Shown piece after piece: positions 9,256 to 19,999 of a DNA stretch of 64,000 nt; within the stretch, counting starts at the first letter, position 1; each line of letters begins with the position of its first letter. Position numbers and translations under genes: made by a program. This stretch comes from Trichomonas tenax (Eukaryota; Parabasalia; Trichomonadida; Trichomonadidae). Below the pieces are notes generated by a model that saw only the letters and a program-made list of their open reading frames with translations, was not told the origin of the DNA and searched no databases. The stretch covers positions 109,158 to 173,157 of the forward strand of contig JALKBU010000003.1 in NCBI GenBank assembly GCA_023091735.1. Reading direction: 5' to 3'.

Positions 9256-12048
9256 ATGAATCATGATTTACTGAACTCCATCAGCACTTTTTCGTCTTTT
9301 TTCGATACCCCTGTTGTTCTCCACTCCGAGAAGGAGAATTATTTCCAGTATAATACGGAGTTAACTCATCCATCTGCATTACAAAATAATGAAATAAGCA
9401 CAGAGAACAATTTTCATCCTGTTTTCGACCCCGTTGTATTCAACCCAATATCAGAATTTCACAGAGGTGAAAAAATCGTCGTAGATCAGCCTCAATTCGA
9501 AGTTTTCACAAAAGATTCGATCAAATATCACATTGGGCTTCTGAAACCATACGATTCACAGAACGGAACGAGAAGATGGATGATGGCCGGTGACCAATTA
9601 ATACTTATGATCACACATGACGCGAAACAATTTTTCGTTTACAATCCAACAATGATAAATTCGAAATTTCGATACTTTTTGATTAAAGAAAACGAAACAC
9701 CAATAAAATTTACGATCAAATCTTTGCTTAGTAAGTTAGATGGTGCGATTCAATTATTTAATGATATTTTAATGAAAGAAAAATCAGCAACATTCGAATG
9801 GTTCTTCAAATCAGTTGTTGTTTTCGGTGGATATCCACCTGTTGTTAATCAAACTCTCGGATTTTATAAATCATTATTGCAACATCCACAATTTTTATAC
9901 ATTTTTGCTGTGTCGCTGTCCCAAAATAGTCTAAAAAGTGATGTTGTTGAAGCCTGGTATAAATTTTCTCATGATAATTTTCCAACTTTATATCCATCTT
10001 TGGTTATAATGCAATTGAATAGTCAAGGTACAAATCCTACGGTTTTCTTCAACAAATCACTCATCGGACATGTAACAAGATACATTATTTCTAAAGAAAT
10101 TAATCAAAATTTACCATTAACGAATAACAAAGTGAAACCAGATGTACAAATGGCCCAATTCATACAGAGAGAGTGGTCTCCTGTATGCAGGTTTATATTT
10201 TATACATTATTCTCAATCTATAAGAAATATAACGATCTTAACTTTACTTTTGATTCTCTTTCAATTCTTTTCTTCGGAAACAAGTGCGATGAAGCCACAA
10301 TCAGCCAAATGATACGTTTCTCAACAATATATTCAGTATTTCCACAAGATTTTGAATTATACACCGGTTTAGATGTTACTATCGCTCACGCAGCTTCAAT
10401 GATGACAGCAGTCTTTCAGTCGAAAGACGCAATGCTTAATACAGCAATGATCACTGATTTCACAAAAATTGTTGCAACAATCAACAAAATTTACAGCACA
10501 GGAAATTACGCTATTGCTGCAGAAGATGCTATGGACTATCGCACGCAGGATATCAAAGACGCACAGAGAAGAAAAAATGTTCAACTCGCACCAGACGCAT
10601 TCAATTATGTTCAGCCCAGAAGTCGCATTTTCAACTCCGTTCGTCCTAAATCTATTTCTATGTCACTTCACTCAGCATCGTTCAGCGAAGTATTGCCATC
10701 TCCAGACACCAAACATAAGACAAGCTATAATGTTACTACAACAGAATTCGAGTCATCAGTGTCATCTGAGAGGCACAAACTTAGACCATCAGAGTTCGAA
10801 ACAAGTGACAGTGATCATTTGCTTGATGACGATGGTTCTGTTCCACAGCAAAACAGACTTCCTAAACCTCCTAAGGAAATCATGGAAGATGGCGTCAAGA
10901 CATTATCTGATGAATATGCAACTCATAAGACGCAAACTGATGATGTCACTTCATCCAAAGTCTTGAGTATGGGCCCTATCAAGAAGATCGAAGTTCCTGA
11001 AAGAGCCAGCGTTGTCGAAGATTCAAGTGAGGAAGACGAAGAAGAAAGCTCAAGCTCTCATTCTTATGTTTTGTCAACACAAGACTTCCACAATCCAGAA
11101 AATAACGAAGAACAAAAAGATGATAAACCAAAGGAACAAAAGCAATCTGAACCTGAACAAGAAACCAAGAAAGATGAACAGCCAGAATCTAAACCATCAA
11201 ATGATCAAAAGGAAAATGAAAAGCCAAAAGACACTAAACCTGAAGCTAAGGAATTAAATGAGTCTAAAGTTGATGATAAACCTAAAGAAACTAAACCATC
11301 GAATGAGTCAAAGGAAGCAAAGCCTCAAAATGACCAAAAATTTAATGAAAAGCCGAAGGAGACAAAGCCAGTTGAGGTAAAAGAAAAAGAGCCAAAGAAC
11401 GATGATAAGAAGCAGAAAGAAAAGGAAGAAGACAAACCTAAGAAAGAAGAAGAGAAGAAGAGGAAATATAGAGTAGATATTGATGATATGGAACATGAGA
11501 AAGAAATCAATAATAAACCAAAGAAGAACAAATATGGTATCGAAGAGAAACCTAAAAAGAACAAATACAATATCTCCGATGATGAAGATGATGATCCGAA
11601 GCCTGCGAAGAAAGATAAAAATCCAAAGAAGAACAAATATATTTTTGATGACGATGAAGAAGACGAACCAAAACTTAAGAAAGCTGAGTCAAAGGAACCA
11701 AAGAGGAACAAATACTCAGTTGAAGAAGATGATGTTACTGATTCCAAAGAAGTTACGAGCGAATTGAAGACAAAGAAGGGCGGCGATAACAAGGATGACT
11801 CTGTTGAATCAGTTCAATCAATGGAATCCCTGAGAATTCCAAGAAAGAAAGTGGACTACAATGGTTATTCATCAGATGATACCGAGGATGAAAACTCCAA
11901 GAACAAAATTGATGATGACAAGAGAAGTGTTGTTTCAACAGCATCAAAGAGAGCTTCTGTTGCTGATACTCCTGATCCTGTATCAATGGATACAAACGAT
12001 GAATCCCCAAATCCTTACACTGAAAGTATGGTTTCTGAATCAATTTAA
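9256..12048 (+). CDS. 930-aa protein with novel N-terminal domain and KKNKY repeat tail
   Basis: Residues 1-430 form a folded, hydrophobic, mostly helical region that I cannot assign. Residues about 450-600 are Ser-rich and probably disordered. Residues about 610-740 are Lys/Pro/Glu repeats (KPKE, KPSN types). Residues about 735-830 carry five copies of a K(K/R)xKY motif, each followed within a few residues by an acidic run. The tail is acidic and Ser-rich with SSDD and DTED patches that look like casein kinase 2 sites. There is no membrane segment or signal peptide. The initiator-like TCAAAAAAT before the ATG supports the start. Confidence 0.85.
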   Translation: MNHDLLNSISTFSSFFDTPVVLHSEKENYFQYNTELTHPSALQNNEISTENNFHPVFDPVVFNPISEFHRGEKIVVDQPQFEVFTKDSIKYHIGLLKPYDSQNGTRRWMMAGDQLILMITHDAKQFFVYNPTMINSKFRYFLIKENETPIKFTIKSLLSKLDGAIQLFNDILMKEKSATFEWFFKSVVVFGGYPPVVNQTLGFYKSLLQHPQFLYIFAVSLSQNSLKSDVVEAWYKFSHDNFPTLYPSLVIMQLNSQGTNPTVFFNKSLIGHVTRYIISKEINQNLPLTNNKVKPDVQMAQFIQREWSPVCRFIFYTLFSIYKKYNDLNFTFDSLSILFFGNKCDEATISQMIRFSTIYSVFPQDFELYTGLDVTIAHAASMMTAVFQSKDAMLNTAMITDFTKIVATINKIYSTGNYAIAAEDAMDYRTQDIKDAQRRKNVQLAPDAFNYVQPRSRIFNSVRPKSISMSLHSASFSEVLPSPDTKHKTSYNVTTTEFESSVSSERHKLRPSEFETSDSDHLLDDDGSVPQQNRLPKPPKEIMEDGVKTLSDEYATHKTQTDDVTSSKVLSMGPIKKIEVPERASVVEDSSEEDEEESSSSHSYVLSTQDFHNPENNEEQKDDKPKEQKQSEPEQETKKDEQPESKPSNDQKENEKPKDTKPEAKELNESKVDDKPKETKPSNESKEAKPQNDQKFNEKPKETKPVEVKEKEPKNDDKKQKEKEEDKPKKEEEKKRKYRVDIDDMEHEKEINNKPKKNKYGIEEKPKKNKYNISDDEDDDPKPAKKDKNPKKNKYIFDDDEEDEPKLKKAESKEPKRNKYSVEEDDVTDSKEVTSELKTKKGGDNKDDSVESVQSMESLRIPRKKVDYNGYSSDDTEDENSKNKIDDDKRSVVSTASKRASVADTPDPVSMDTNDESPNPYTESMVSESI

Positions 12049-12142
12049 AATAAAATGTTGTTAGTTAATATGTTTATAAATAATCTATAGATTATAATAT
12101 TTAAATATTTAATAGGATACTTAACACATTACTTAAGATGTC

Positions 12143-13543
12143 TTACTTGGATGGAGCATCCTCTCTGACGAGTGGCTGGAGTCTCTCGTTGTCGTCTGGT
12201 TGTGGGACGATGATTGTGAAGCACATAAAAGCAGCAAGGAATGCGAAAACGCAGCCAGAAGCGATGATCGGGCCCTTCTTTCCCTTTGTGAAAGCACCGA
12301 CACCGGATCCGATAACCCAGTTAGCGAGCTGTTGACCAGCAACGACGAAGATGTTAAGGATGCCCATGTATGTGCCCATATCCTCATCAGAGGCATAAAC
12401 GCCGACAATAGCGTATGGAACAGAGTTGAAAACAGAGCAAGAGATACCAAGTGGAGCCAACAAGCCCAAAGCAATCCATTTGTTTTTGATCCAGAAGATT
12501 GGGATGAGGCAGATACCCTCGATGATCTGGCTGAGAGCGTAAGAGAGCTTAAGGCCGATGCACTTAATGACAGCGTCCTGAATGAAGGAGAAAATCATAA
12601 CGAGAATTGATGAAATACCAATGATGATGAAACCGAAGCGTGTACCAGCATCGTGGTCCTCTGGGAAGAGATCGTTTCCAGCGTAGCTTGTGCATTCGTT
12701 GTTGAATTCGGTGTAAGCCAACCAAGAAAGGAGATAAACGATGGAAATGCGAAGAACTGGCTTTGGCATTGTCTTGAAGGAGCGGAAAATCTGGATGAAT
12801 GGGCTTGGACGGCTGAGATTCTCACGGAATTGCTCTTCGCGAGCTGTGAAGACTGTAATGCTAACTGTAACAATAATAAAGATGCAGCCGCAAATAATAA
12901 GGAGCTTGTCGTATGTGAAAATTGTGTACTTAGCGAGGTTGAAACCGGCGATGAAATTCGAGAAAACTTGAGCGAGACCGATCAAAACTGAAGCGATGGA
13001 GTTAGCGAGAACCTGTTGGTCCTTCGGAACGAGGTCTGCAATGATTGTTCTTGCAGGCGCCTGAAGGAGATTAACAGATGTGAAGATTAATGTCAAGGAA
13101 ATCATGAGAAACATGATTCTCCATGGTCTCGGCTTTGTCTTTGACATCAAAGCGCCGAGCTCACGGCAGAAATAGAAGATAACTAAACCAACAATCGCTC
13201 CAACGCCACCAGCGATGATAAATGGACGGCGGCGACCGATCTTTGCGTGAAGACCATCAGAATAATAACCGACAAGAGGCTGGCAAATGAATCCAGCCAA
13301 TGGGCCAATTAAATAAATCCAAGATCTGTAGATCTGCGGGATAGCAATCTCCGCGGAGTCCATAAATGGAGACAGAAGACCAAAAACGACAGTGAAAATT
13401 GTCTGATATCCGAACATAGAGCAGCAGATGCCGAGAATTCGCCATATGGACAACTTGTCACGCTTGGCGAGCGGCACCCAGTCGTCCGCTGCTTGAATGT
13501 CCTCGTAAGTGTATGAAGCTGAGTGATCACTTCTTGAAGTCAT
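12143..13543 (-). CDS. MFS transporter, sucrose/H+ symporter-like (GPH/SLC45 type, 466 aa)
   Basis: The protein has the look of a 12-helix major facilitator carrier, with hydrophobic helices from about residue 34 to the end. The block LIGPLAGFICQPLVGYYSD (78-96) followed by GRRRPF (103-108) is the signature of the plant sucrose transporter and animal SLC45 branch. These proteins move sucrose or related sugars with protons across membranes. At 466 residues it is somewhat shorter than the plant forms. A soluble N-terminus of about 30 residues contains several Ser, Tyr and Asp residues. Substrate cannot be read from sequence. A TCATTTTTC initiator lies about 22 bases upstream of the ATG. Local GC is higher than average, as in well-expressed genes. 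Confidence 0.85.
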   Translation of the reverse strand: MTSRSDHSASYTYEDIQAADDWVPLAKRDKLSIWRILGICCSMFGYQTIFTVVFGLLSPFMDSAEIAIPQIYRSWIYLIGPLAGFICQPLVGYYSDGLHAKIGRRRPFIIAGGVGAIVGLVIFYFCRELGALMSKTKPRPWRIMFLMISLTLIFTSVNLLQAPARTIIADLVPKDQQVLANSIASVLIGLAQVFSNFIAGFNLAKYTIFTYDKLLIICGCIFIIVTVSITVFTAREEQFRENLSRPSPFIQIFRSFKTMPKPVLRISIVYLLSWLAYTEFNNECTSYAGNDLFPEDHDAGTRFGFIIIGISSILVMIFSFIQDAVIKCIGLKLSYALSQIIEGICLIPIFWIKNKWIALGLLAPLGISCSVFNSVPYAIVGVYASDEDMGTYMGILNIFVVAGQQLANWVIGSGVGAFTKGKKGPIIASGCVFAFLAAFMCFTIIVPQPDDNERLQPLVREDAPSK

Positions 13544-14241
13544 TTTCTTTTTGCTACCGAAAAATGAATGAATGACAAATTTTTTTTTATTTCATTCGTA
13601 AAGACGGTATCACAGCAGTTGTTTATTCTTAATCTTTTGTGGCCTGAGTACCATTCAATGCATTCCTGGAAGGACAGGGTATCTGTTTTATCCTCCCAAA
13701 TTAATTCACAAATAGGCATCAATATCTCTGCAATAGATACTGCTCCTGTTGTTGTATCGGAAATTGTTTTTATTTCGTTACAGTTTGATCGACGAAAGGG
13801 AAGGACAATATATAAAAAGATTGTTGTTTTAACATGATAAATAGATCCGATTTGGAGTATAGGTGTCACATCTATGAACAATAGTGTAATTAATTTACAT
13901 TTTTCAGATTCAAGAAAGAAAAATTCAAAGTTGGAGTTTCATAATCATTCATTTTCATTTTATATCAAATTTTAAAAACAGTGGACAGCTTTATCCTGTC
14001 CAATTATTATCATATCATGTATGCAAAATATTGCCAAATTTAATGTTGGAAAATATATTAATGTTAAAAGAGAAATGACAACAAAACTCAATTGTGATGC
14101 TACATTATCATTATCAAGGCTTGTTATAAGATATAATATTTTCGAATTTAATAAAATAGATAATTTCAAATGATATAGTTATCTTTATAGTACTTCTTGT
14201 GTCTATTCCAAATGTGGTGTGAAGTGTCATAATCTCGCTGA
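13544..14241. other. Divergent intergenic stretch, no supported gene
   Basis: About 700 bases between the transporter start and the TOR-like pseudogene start. A minus-strand frame (13540-13881) overlaps the transporter's start and resembles nothing I know, so I leave it out. TCATAAT at 14227 is an initiator-like element for the pseudogene. Confidence 0.5.
14227..14233 (+). promoter_or_regulatory. Initiator-like element of the TOR-like pseudogene
   Basis: TCATAAT lies 15 bases before the pseudogene's first ATG, so the promoter element may outlast the reading frame. Confidence 0.4.
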
Positions 14242-17200
14242 ATGGCGAGTTTTGGGGCATTATTAAAACAAATTCTGATTTTAAACCCATATAATATCCC
14301 AAAACTCGACAACTCTAGAATGTGGAAGTTAACTCGGCGGGAATTGATAAAAGATTTTGAAGAATCTGTGATTGAAATATCTGAACATGAATTAAAAAAA
14401 ATCTTCAACGAATGGACTGGAGCACTGATTTTAAGACTCCAAAGTGGTGTCAAAAACGCCCAAATGGCGTTGCTATTGACAATATCTATCCTTTTTCATT
14501 TCCAAAAAATGGCACAGGACATTTCAAATTACTTAAAACGCATCGAAGTACTCTTAGAAAGCGATGATTTCGAAGTTTGTCGTGTGGCATGCAAAAATTT
14601 ACGTTGGTTTGCGGAAGATTATGACGATAATCAAGTTTTCCTTCAATAAACACTCGAACTAGCAAACAAATGGCTCGAATCTGATAAGAGAAACGAAAAG
14701 CTGTTTAATGCATTCGAAATTCTTTACGAAGTTGGAAGATTTCAACCTTCCAATATATTAGCAATATTTGCACGGCATTTCGACGTTATTATACCATCAG
14801 TGTCCTCCACCATACCAGATCCTAGCAAAGTTGCAAAGAAAACAATAATAACACATATTCGACAAGTTTCTATTGATGTAGGTGATTCATTTTCAGGTAC
14901 AATATATTTCAATTGTATATGCGCACTCAAGAATCCAAAATGCCCATCTGTTTGTAATTTTTTGCAAATTTTAAAAACGATTTACAAAGAATACATTTCT
15001 GTAGTTGATCCTCTGATGGTTCGGACTCGTTATCAATGCATTAAATCACACACAAGTGGAAACACTTAACTGCGCAGTTTCATTCATTAAATTGATTAGC
15101 AAGAAAGCGCCAAAAGTTTTTCAAGCTTCTCAGGGCGACAAAATCTTCACTGCTTTCCAGACACAAATGGCGAAACACCCAAATGATCTCGACATCTTTC
15201 CATTAATCAACACAGTCGTTGCTTGTTTACCTTTAGAGATAATTCCATATATTATTCTCGTCAATTCTTTATTAGTTATTATTGATAATAAGCAACTCTC
15301 ATTTCAACACGAAGCAGCGTATGAAATTCTTCAAACAATATTCGCGTGAACTCCAAGAGATGCATTTAGTATTGATACTTTTTATGGAAGAGAACCTAAT
15401 ATAGGATTATTAAAGCTTGTTACGTTAATTGATGATCATTCTAAATTAATGACGCCGTTCTTCATCGATTGGGTTAACAAAGGATTCACTTACCGTGCTT
15501 CAACACGATCAGTAATGATATCGTTAACTATTCTTCAGTATTTCAGAGATTTTATTTCTTCCTAATTCGCCAGAATCACTATTGAGATTTTATTTCCTCA
15601 GACAAATCAAAAACAATCCGAATAATTTTGATGCTATCAAGAAACTATTCCATCTTGATGTTAAAATGAATTTGCTTGATTCTGCGAAGTTATAATCATA
15701 AACAAAAAAGAAGAAGCAGGAATGGTTTATGAATCATTGAATGAATGGGAAAAGGCTCTTGAATTTTATCAGTCTTTTAAATCATTGAATCAAGATTGCA
15801 TGATAATGAAATGCCTCGCGAAGCTTGAAAAATAGGATGATTTATTGATGTATGAAAGCAAGCTCGCAAGCTTGAATCCTGAAAATCAATCATTGTTAAG
15901 TTTACCATTTGCCAAAGCACATCTTTACCTCGGAAACAAAGAGAAAGCAGCTTCATATATGAATTCTGCTGTTTATCAAAACTACCCAGAGATGATCTTC
16001 CAAAGGGCTTCGTTTTTAGTTGAAATCGAAAAATACGATGATGCGCAGATGCTAATTGATAATTGTTTCTTCACAATTGCACAAGGACAAGCGAGTTTTT
16101 CGGGAATGAATACGCACGAATTTGTTGAAACACTTAAGATTTCTCAATTACTTGTTGAACTAGAAGACATTATAATGGAGAAACAAGGAAAGATAAATAA
16201 CTATGATATTATATCACGAAACAGAATTCTCAATGCAAATGCTTCTTTATCGATATGGATTTCATTATTCGATGTAAGAAATATCGCTCATAAATTCCCT
16301 TCTAACATCAATGTGTGCAAGAAACTTATTTGCGCAATGAGAAGAGAATGTGATATGAGATTTAGCACAATCATAGAAAAGAGGATTGCGTTGTATTGTA
16401 TTCATCCTGATATCACAAAAGCTGCTCTTAAGCTTTATTGGGAAGAAGGAAAACGCGTCGAAACAATGACAATCATCAACAAAATTATTTCATTTATTGA
16501 AAATGATTCAAGCGATAGAGTCGAAGAACTGAAGAAGATGCGTGGAAATGTTCTCTTAAAGCATGTTGAGATACAAATGAGTGATGACGATGCAATAAAT
16601 ATCTTGAAAGGCCTCGCAGATAAAAAATATCAAAGCGATATGTATAAGATGAAGAGCCTCTGGCTTTTATATGACAAAGAGAAATTAGAAACAGTCACTG
16701 ACATCATTAGCTTGAACAGGAAGTCTTTTGAATGACACAACAATCTAAAATCAGCAGAAAATCTTGTTATGGCTTTCTACAACTACATACATTTAACAGG
16801 AGATCAAATTTTCATTCCAGAATTAATCAAGATGATAAAATATGCATTAAATTCGAGATATCAGATTATCCCAATCATAGAACTGTTCAACCTTATCAAG
16901 AAATTACCAGAATACTTCGAAGGCAAATTAATGAAGAAACTCCATTTAAATAGATACAACCAATGCTATTTTTGTTCTTCACTTTCTTGAATGATGAAAA
17001 TCAAAAATCACATCAAATATTTTTTGATTTACTCAAAGCAAACGTTATAGCACACATTCATGAAATGCTTTATGATATTTTGTATTATTCTAATTTAAGT
17101 GAATCCAATATGAAAGAAATAGATCAACTTCACACAGAGAAAAACGCTTCATTGTCCCATCAGCTTAAACTATTTTCGTCTGGAATCAAATGTGCATTAT

Positions 17201-18511
17201 CTACAATATCTGAACGAATGTTGTATCAAATTATCAATAAATGGATTTCTTCTGTCATGGAAAGTACAACTGATGTTTTAGTTGATATCAGATCATTCAT
17301 CAAAACGATGAAAGATGATATTTCGGCACTCGATGGTGCATTTTTTAATTGCTCTTGATGATGATATCAAAGTTTTCGTTGATTCTCTCAATAGGCTTGT
17401 TTCTGAAGGATCAACGAAGCCAAGCATTATTCTGGATTCTCTTAAAGAGCTTCAGTTGCAGTTAAAGAAAGAAATTGATTCTATCGGAGCACTTCAACTG
17501 AATTCTATTTCACCAATTTTAGCAGTAAATGATTTTTCGATGCTTCCATTAGTCACCAATCAATACAATGGACAAATAATTGCGAAAATCAATCCAATAG
17601 TTACTGTACAACCAGATAGAATTCTTTCTCGTACATTTTCAATGATTAGCAGTGATGGAACAGTTTATAGATATTTGGTTCAATCCACAGATCAATCGAT
17701 CAATAGAAAACTTGTTTATTGCATCAAAACATTTTCAAGATATCGAAAATATTTAAAACTCAGTCAAATGACGACAATCGATATCAAATCATTATCAAAG
17801 AACGTTTCATTGATGAAAATTCCAGAAAATTTCCAAAGCATCAAAACATTCATTACTGCATACCGCAATGCACGAGTTAATAAAGTGAAATCAGAAGAAG
17901 AAAGAGTTATTGAACACACATCATTGAAATATGATTGTTTAACGAGATTGCAAAGACTCGAAGTTTTCAGCACTGTCATTAAAAACAAACCAGAATCGTT
18001 CCACTTGAGAGATGCGATGTGGTATCTTTCGCGAACGCCTCAGCAATGGCTCAACACCATTACTTTATTCACGAATAGTTTTCCCCTCGAATCGACACTT
18101 TGCTATTTGTTCGGTATAGGAAACAGGAATCCTCGAAACATAGTGATTGGGCCATCAACAGGAAGGGTTCTTCCGATAGATCTATATCATGTGTTTGACA
18201 ACGATACAGTCGGCATTCCTTTCAGGTTAACTCCTTTGTTCGAGAACGCTCTCGATGATGTTAATGCTCGTGGAGTTTTCAGTACAAAAGTCTGCGATTT
18301 CTTGAGTATCGTTTTCACTAATTCACAGCGCATCATTGATTTTATATCTGTATATGATGGAATAATTGAGCCACCAATCTTGTCTCAAGCGTTTTCAAGA
18401 GTTAAACAAGATGTTTCTCACAGCGAAGAAATAGCAAATGAATTGATATCGAGATCAAGAAATCCATCATATTTCACTTAAATGGACAGTTCTTGGTTCC
18501 CTCTATGGTAA
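14242..18511 (+). pseudogene. TOR-family PIKK pseudogene
   Basis: The pieces read, in order, as HEAT-like N-terminus, FAT domain, PI3K-like kinase domain and FATC, all as in TOR. The FAT part carries YESLNEWEKALEFY and RASFLVEIEKYDDAQ. The kinase part holds YDCLTRLQRLEVF and GIGNRNPRNIVI, the latter standing where TOR has GLGDRHPSNLM. In-frame stops are at 14647, 15347, 15833, 16733 and 18479, and frame changes fall near 15050, 15560, 15690, 16950 and 17340. After the last stop, ten further codons end SWFPLW, matching the FATC tip (GWCPFW in TOR), so the ancestral end is at 18511. The span (4.3 kb) is much shorter than TOR (about 7 kb), implying an internal deletion of HEAT repeats. An initiator-like TCATAAT still sits upstream of the ATG. 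Confidence 0.88.
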
Positions 18512-18726
18512 TTTGATTAATAATTTTTATTAATATAATATTTTTTGTTTGTCAACTTTACTATCATTAGTTATTCTATTAAGATAAAATATGAATAGTT
18601 ATAAATGCTTTGAGGTTAAATAAGGAAAATATAAATTTGTTAATAAAAAGTTAATGGTAAACTCTGTTTATTTCGAAAACATAAAAGTTTTGGGTGTTTT
18701 AATGGTGCTTTGCAGCATTTTTAAAA

Positions 18727-18739
18727 TCATTTTTAAATA
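18727..18739 (+). promoter_or_regulatory. Initiator-like element of the lectin gene
   Basis: TCATTTTTAAATA directly precedes the ATG at 18740 and decides between that start and an out-of-frame ATG at 18702. Confidence 0.5.
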
Positions 18740-19999
18740 ATGTTGTGGATAATAATGTGGAGCTTTGAATTTAATTCGAGTCTTTTGGCTCCAATGAAGT
18801 CCACAGGAATCAGAGAAGTCGGTCAGTATACGATGCGCGGCTCTGCGATTCCTTTTAAGCGATATATTCAATTAACATCACGAAATACAAAAGATTCAGG
18901 AGGTATTTGTCGTAGGATAAAGAACAGAAACAACAATTGGGACGTTTATTATAGTTTTGGATCGATAAATCCGAATTCTTCGAGAACTCAAATATTTTAT
19001 TACACGAAAGAGCTTTGCACACAGGATAACTCAATTTACACTGGATTTTCTGTGACAATGAAATATGAATCAGGCTCTGATCACGCTGATATTTTTGTGC
19101 ATCAAAATAATTTTACTGCAAAGCCTCCAAAGAAGGAACCAGAGTGCTCCCTTAAGTTCATAGACAACACAATGAAAACAAAATTCCAAGTTTCATCAGA
19201 TGATGGAAATATTGTTATAAAAGTTGCAGAAAGAAACAAAGAACTGAAAGATTGCGCCCAATTTTATTATAATCTTACTGGTGGTTACTTTAGTTTGTAT
19301 TCTATCACCGAAGGAGATGCAGGAAACAATAATTTGCAAAACTTTGTGTACTCGCCGCATTCAATTGCAATACCAAATGAAAATGAGACACATGAAGAAA
19401 ATAAGAACAGGCAGATACTTTCTAAGAACAAAAGACATAAAATCAACAAAAATTTGCACAAATTGAGGCAAAAATGGATTCATTACTATAAGAATCAAAT
19501 GGAATTCGAGAGCGGGATTCTCAACGGCGGAACAGAGAATTCCGTTCAACTGAAGAGAGCATTCAAAGAAATTATTGAATTAATTTTAAGAGCTTCAGAA
19601 GGCTTCAATATAACAGAGCTGAAATCTTTTATTGAAGAAACAGTGAATGATAGGATGCAGACAGCTTTACAAAAATTACAAAATTCAGCAAATTATATCA
19701 TTGAGTTTAAGTCTATTTTCACTGACATTTACGCTTCCACGGCCAATCTGTTGAAGGAAATATCAATGGAGACGCGATTGGAAATGGATCAAACTATTGA
19801 TCAAATTAATAAACAGCTCATGGATATTTTTAACAATGGATATCAAAAGATCACGGAATTGGATGAGCATGCAGATCAAGAAGGGCAACACTTTTCAGTG
19901 ATATTCATGACAATAATCAGTATTTGCGAATTTATTGCCTATATCATTTTCTTCGTGTACAAGAGGAAGAAAACAAAAGGCTTCCTGAAGGCAGACTAA
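18740..19999 (+). CDS. L-type lectin-like membrane protein (ERGIC-53/VIP36 type, 419 aa)
   Basis: Residues about 8-185 resemble the beta-sandwich of L-type lectins, opening FNSSLLAPMKSTGIREVGQY, with a Cys pair and a QDNSIYTGFSV strand. Residues about 225-370 form a helical, coiled-coil stalk. A single membrane helix follows near residues 385-408 (FSVIFMTIISICEFIAYIIF), then a short basic tail KRKKTKGFLKAD. This is the type I layout of cargo receptors that carry glycoproteins between ER and Golgi. The tail lacks an exact KKxx end but has lysines. The N-terminal signal sequence is very short (MLWIIMW), so the protein may be slightly truncated at its 5' end. The family call is from shape more than from sugar-binding residues. 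Confidence 0.65.
   Translation: MLWIIMWSFEFNSSLLAPMKSTGIREVGQYTMRGSAIPFKRYIQLTSRNTKDSGGICRRIKNRNNNWDVYYSFGSINPNSSRTQIFYYTKELCTQDNSIYTGFSVTMKYESGSDHADIFVHQNNFTAKPPKKEPECSLKFIDNTMKTKFQVSSDDGNIVIKVAERNKELKDCAQFYYNLTGGYFSLYSITEGDAGNNNLQNFVYSPHSIAIPNENETHEENKNRQILSKNKRHKINKNLHKLRQKWIHYYKNQMEFESGILNGGTENSVQLKRAFKEIIELILRASEGFNITELKSFIEETVNDRMQTALQKLQNSANYIIEFKSIFTDIYASTANLLKEISMETRLEMDQTIDQINKQLMDIFNNGYQKITELDEHADQEGQHFSVIFMTIISICEFIAYIIFFVYKRKKTKGFLKAD

Noticed and set aside
9120..9260. A 48-codon frame with an ATG before the KKNKY gene
   Set aside because: No initiator, no recognisable domain, and it overlaps the real start; reported only as part of the ambiguous island.
11325..11792. Long Ser/Phe-rich antisense frames under the KKNKY gene
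   Set aside because: Typical shadows of Lys/Glu/Asp-rich codons on the other strand.
13540..13881. A 113-residue minus-strand frame overlapping the transporter start
   Set aside because: No similarity that I know, overlaps a well-supported start, and lacks an initiator.
14242..18511. Introns as the explanation for the breaks in the TOR-like gene
   Set aside because: Frames continue straight across single stop codons with no spacer and no trichomonad splice motifs, so decay fits better.
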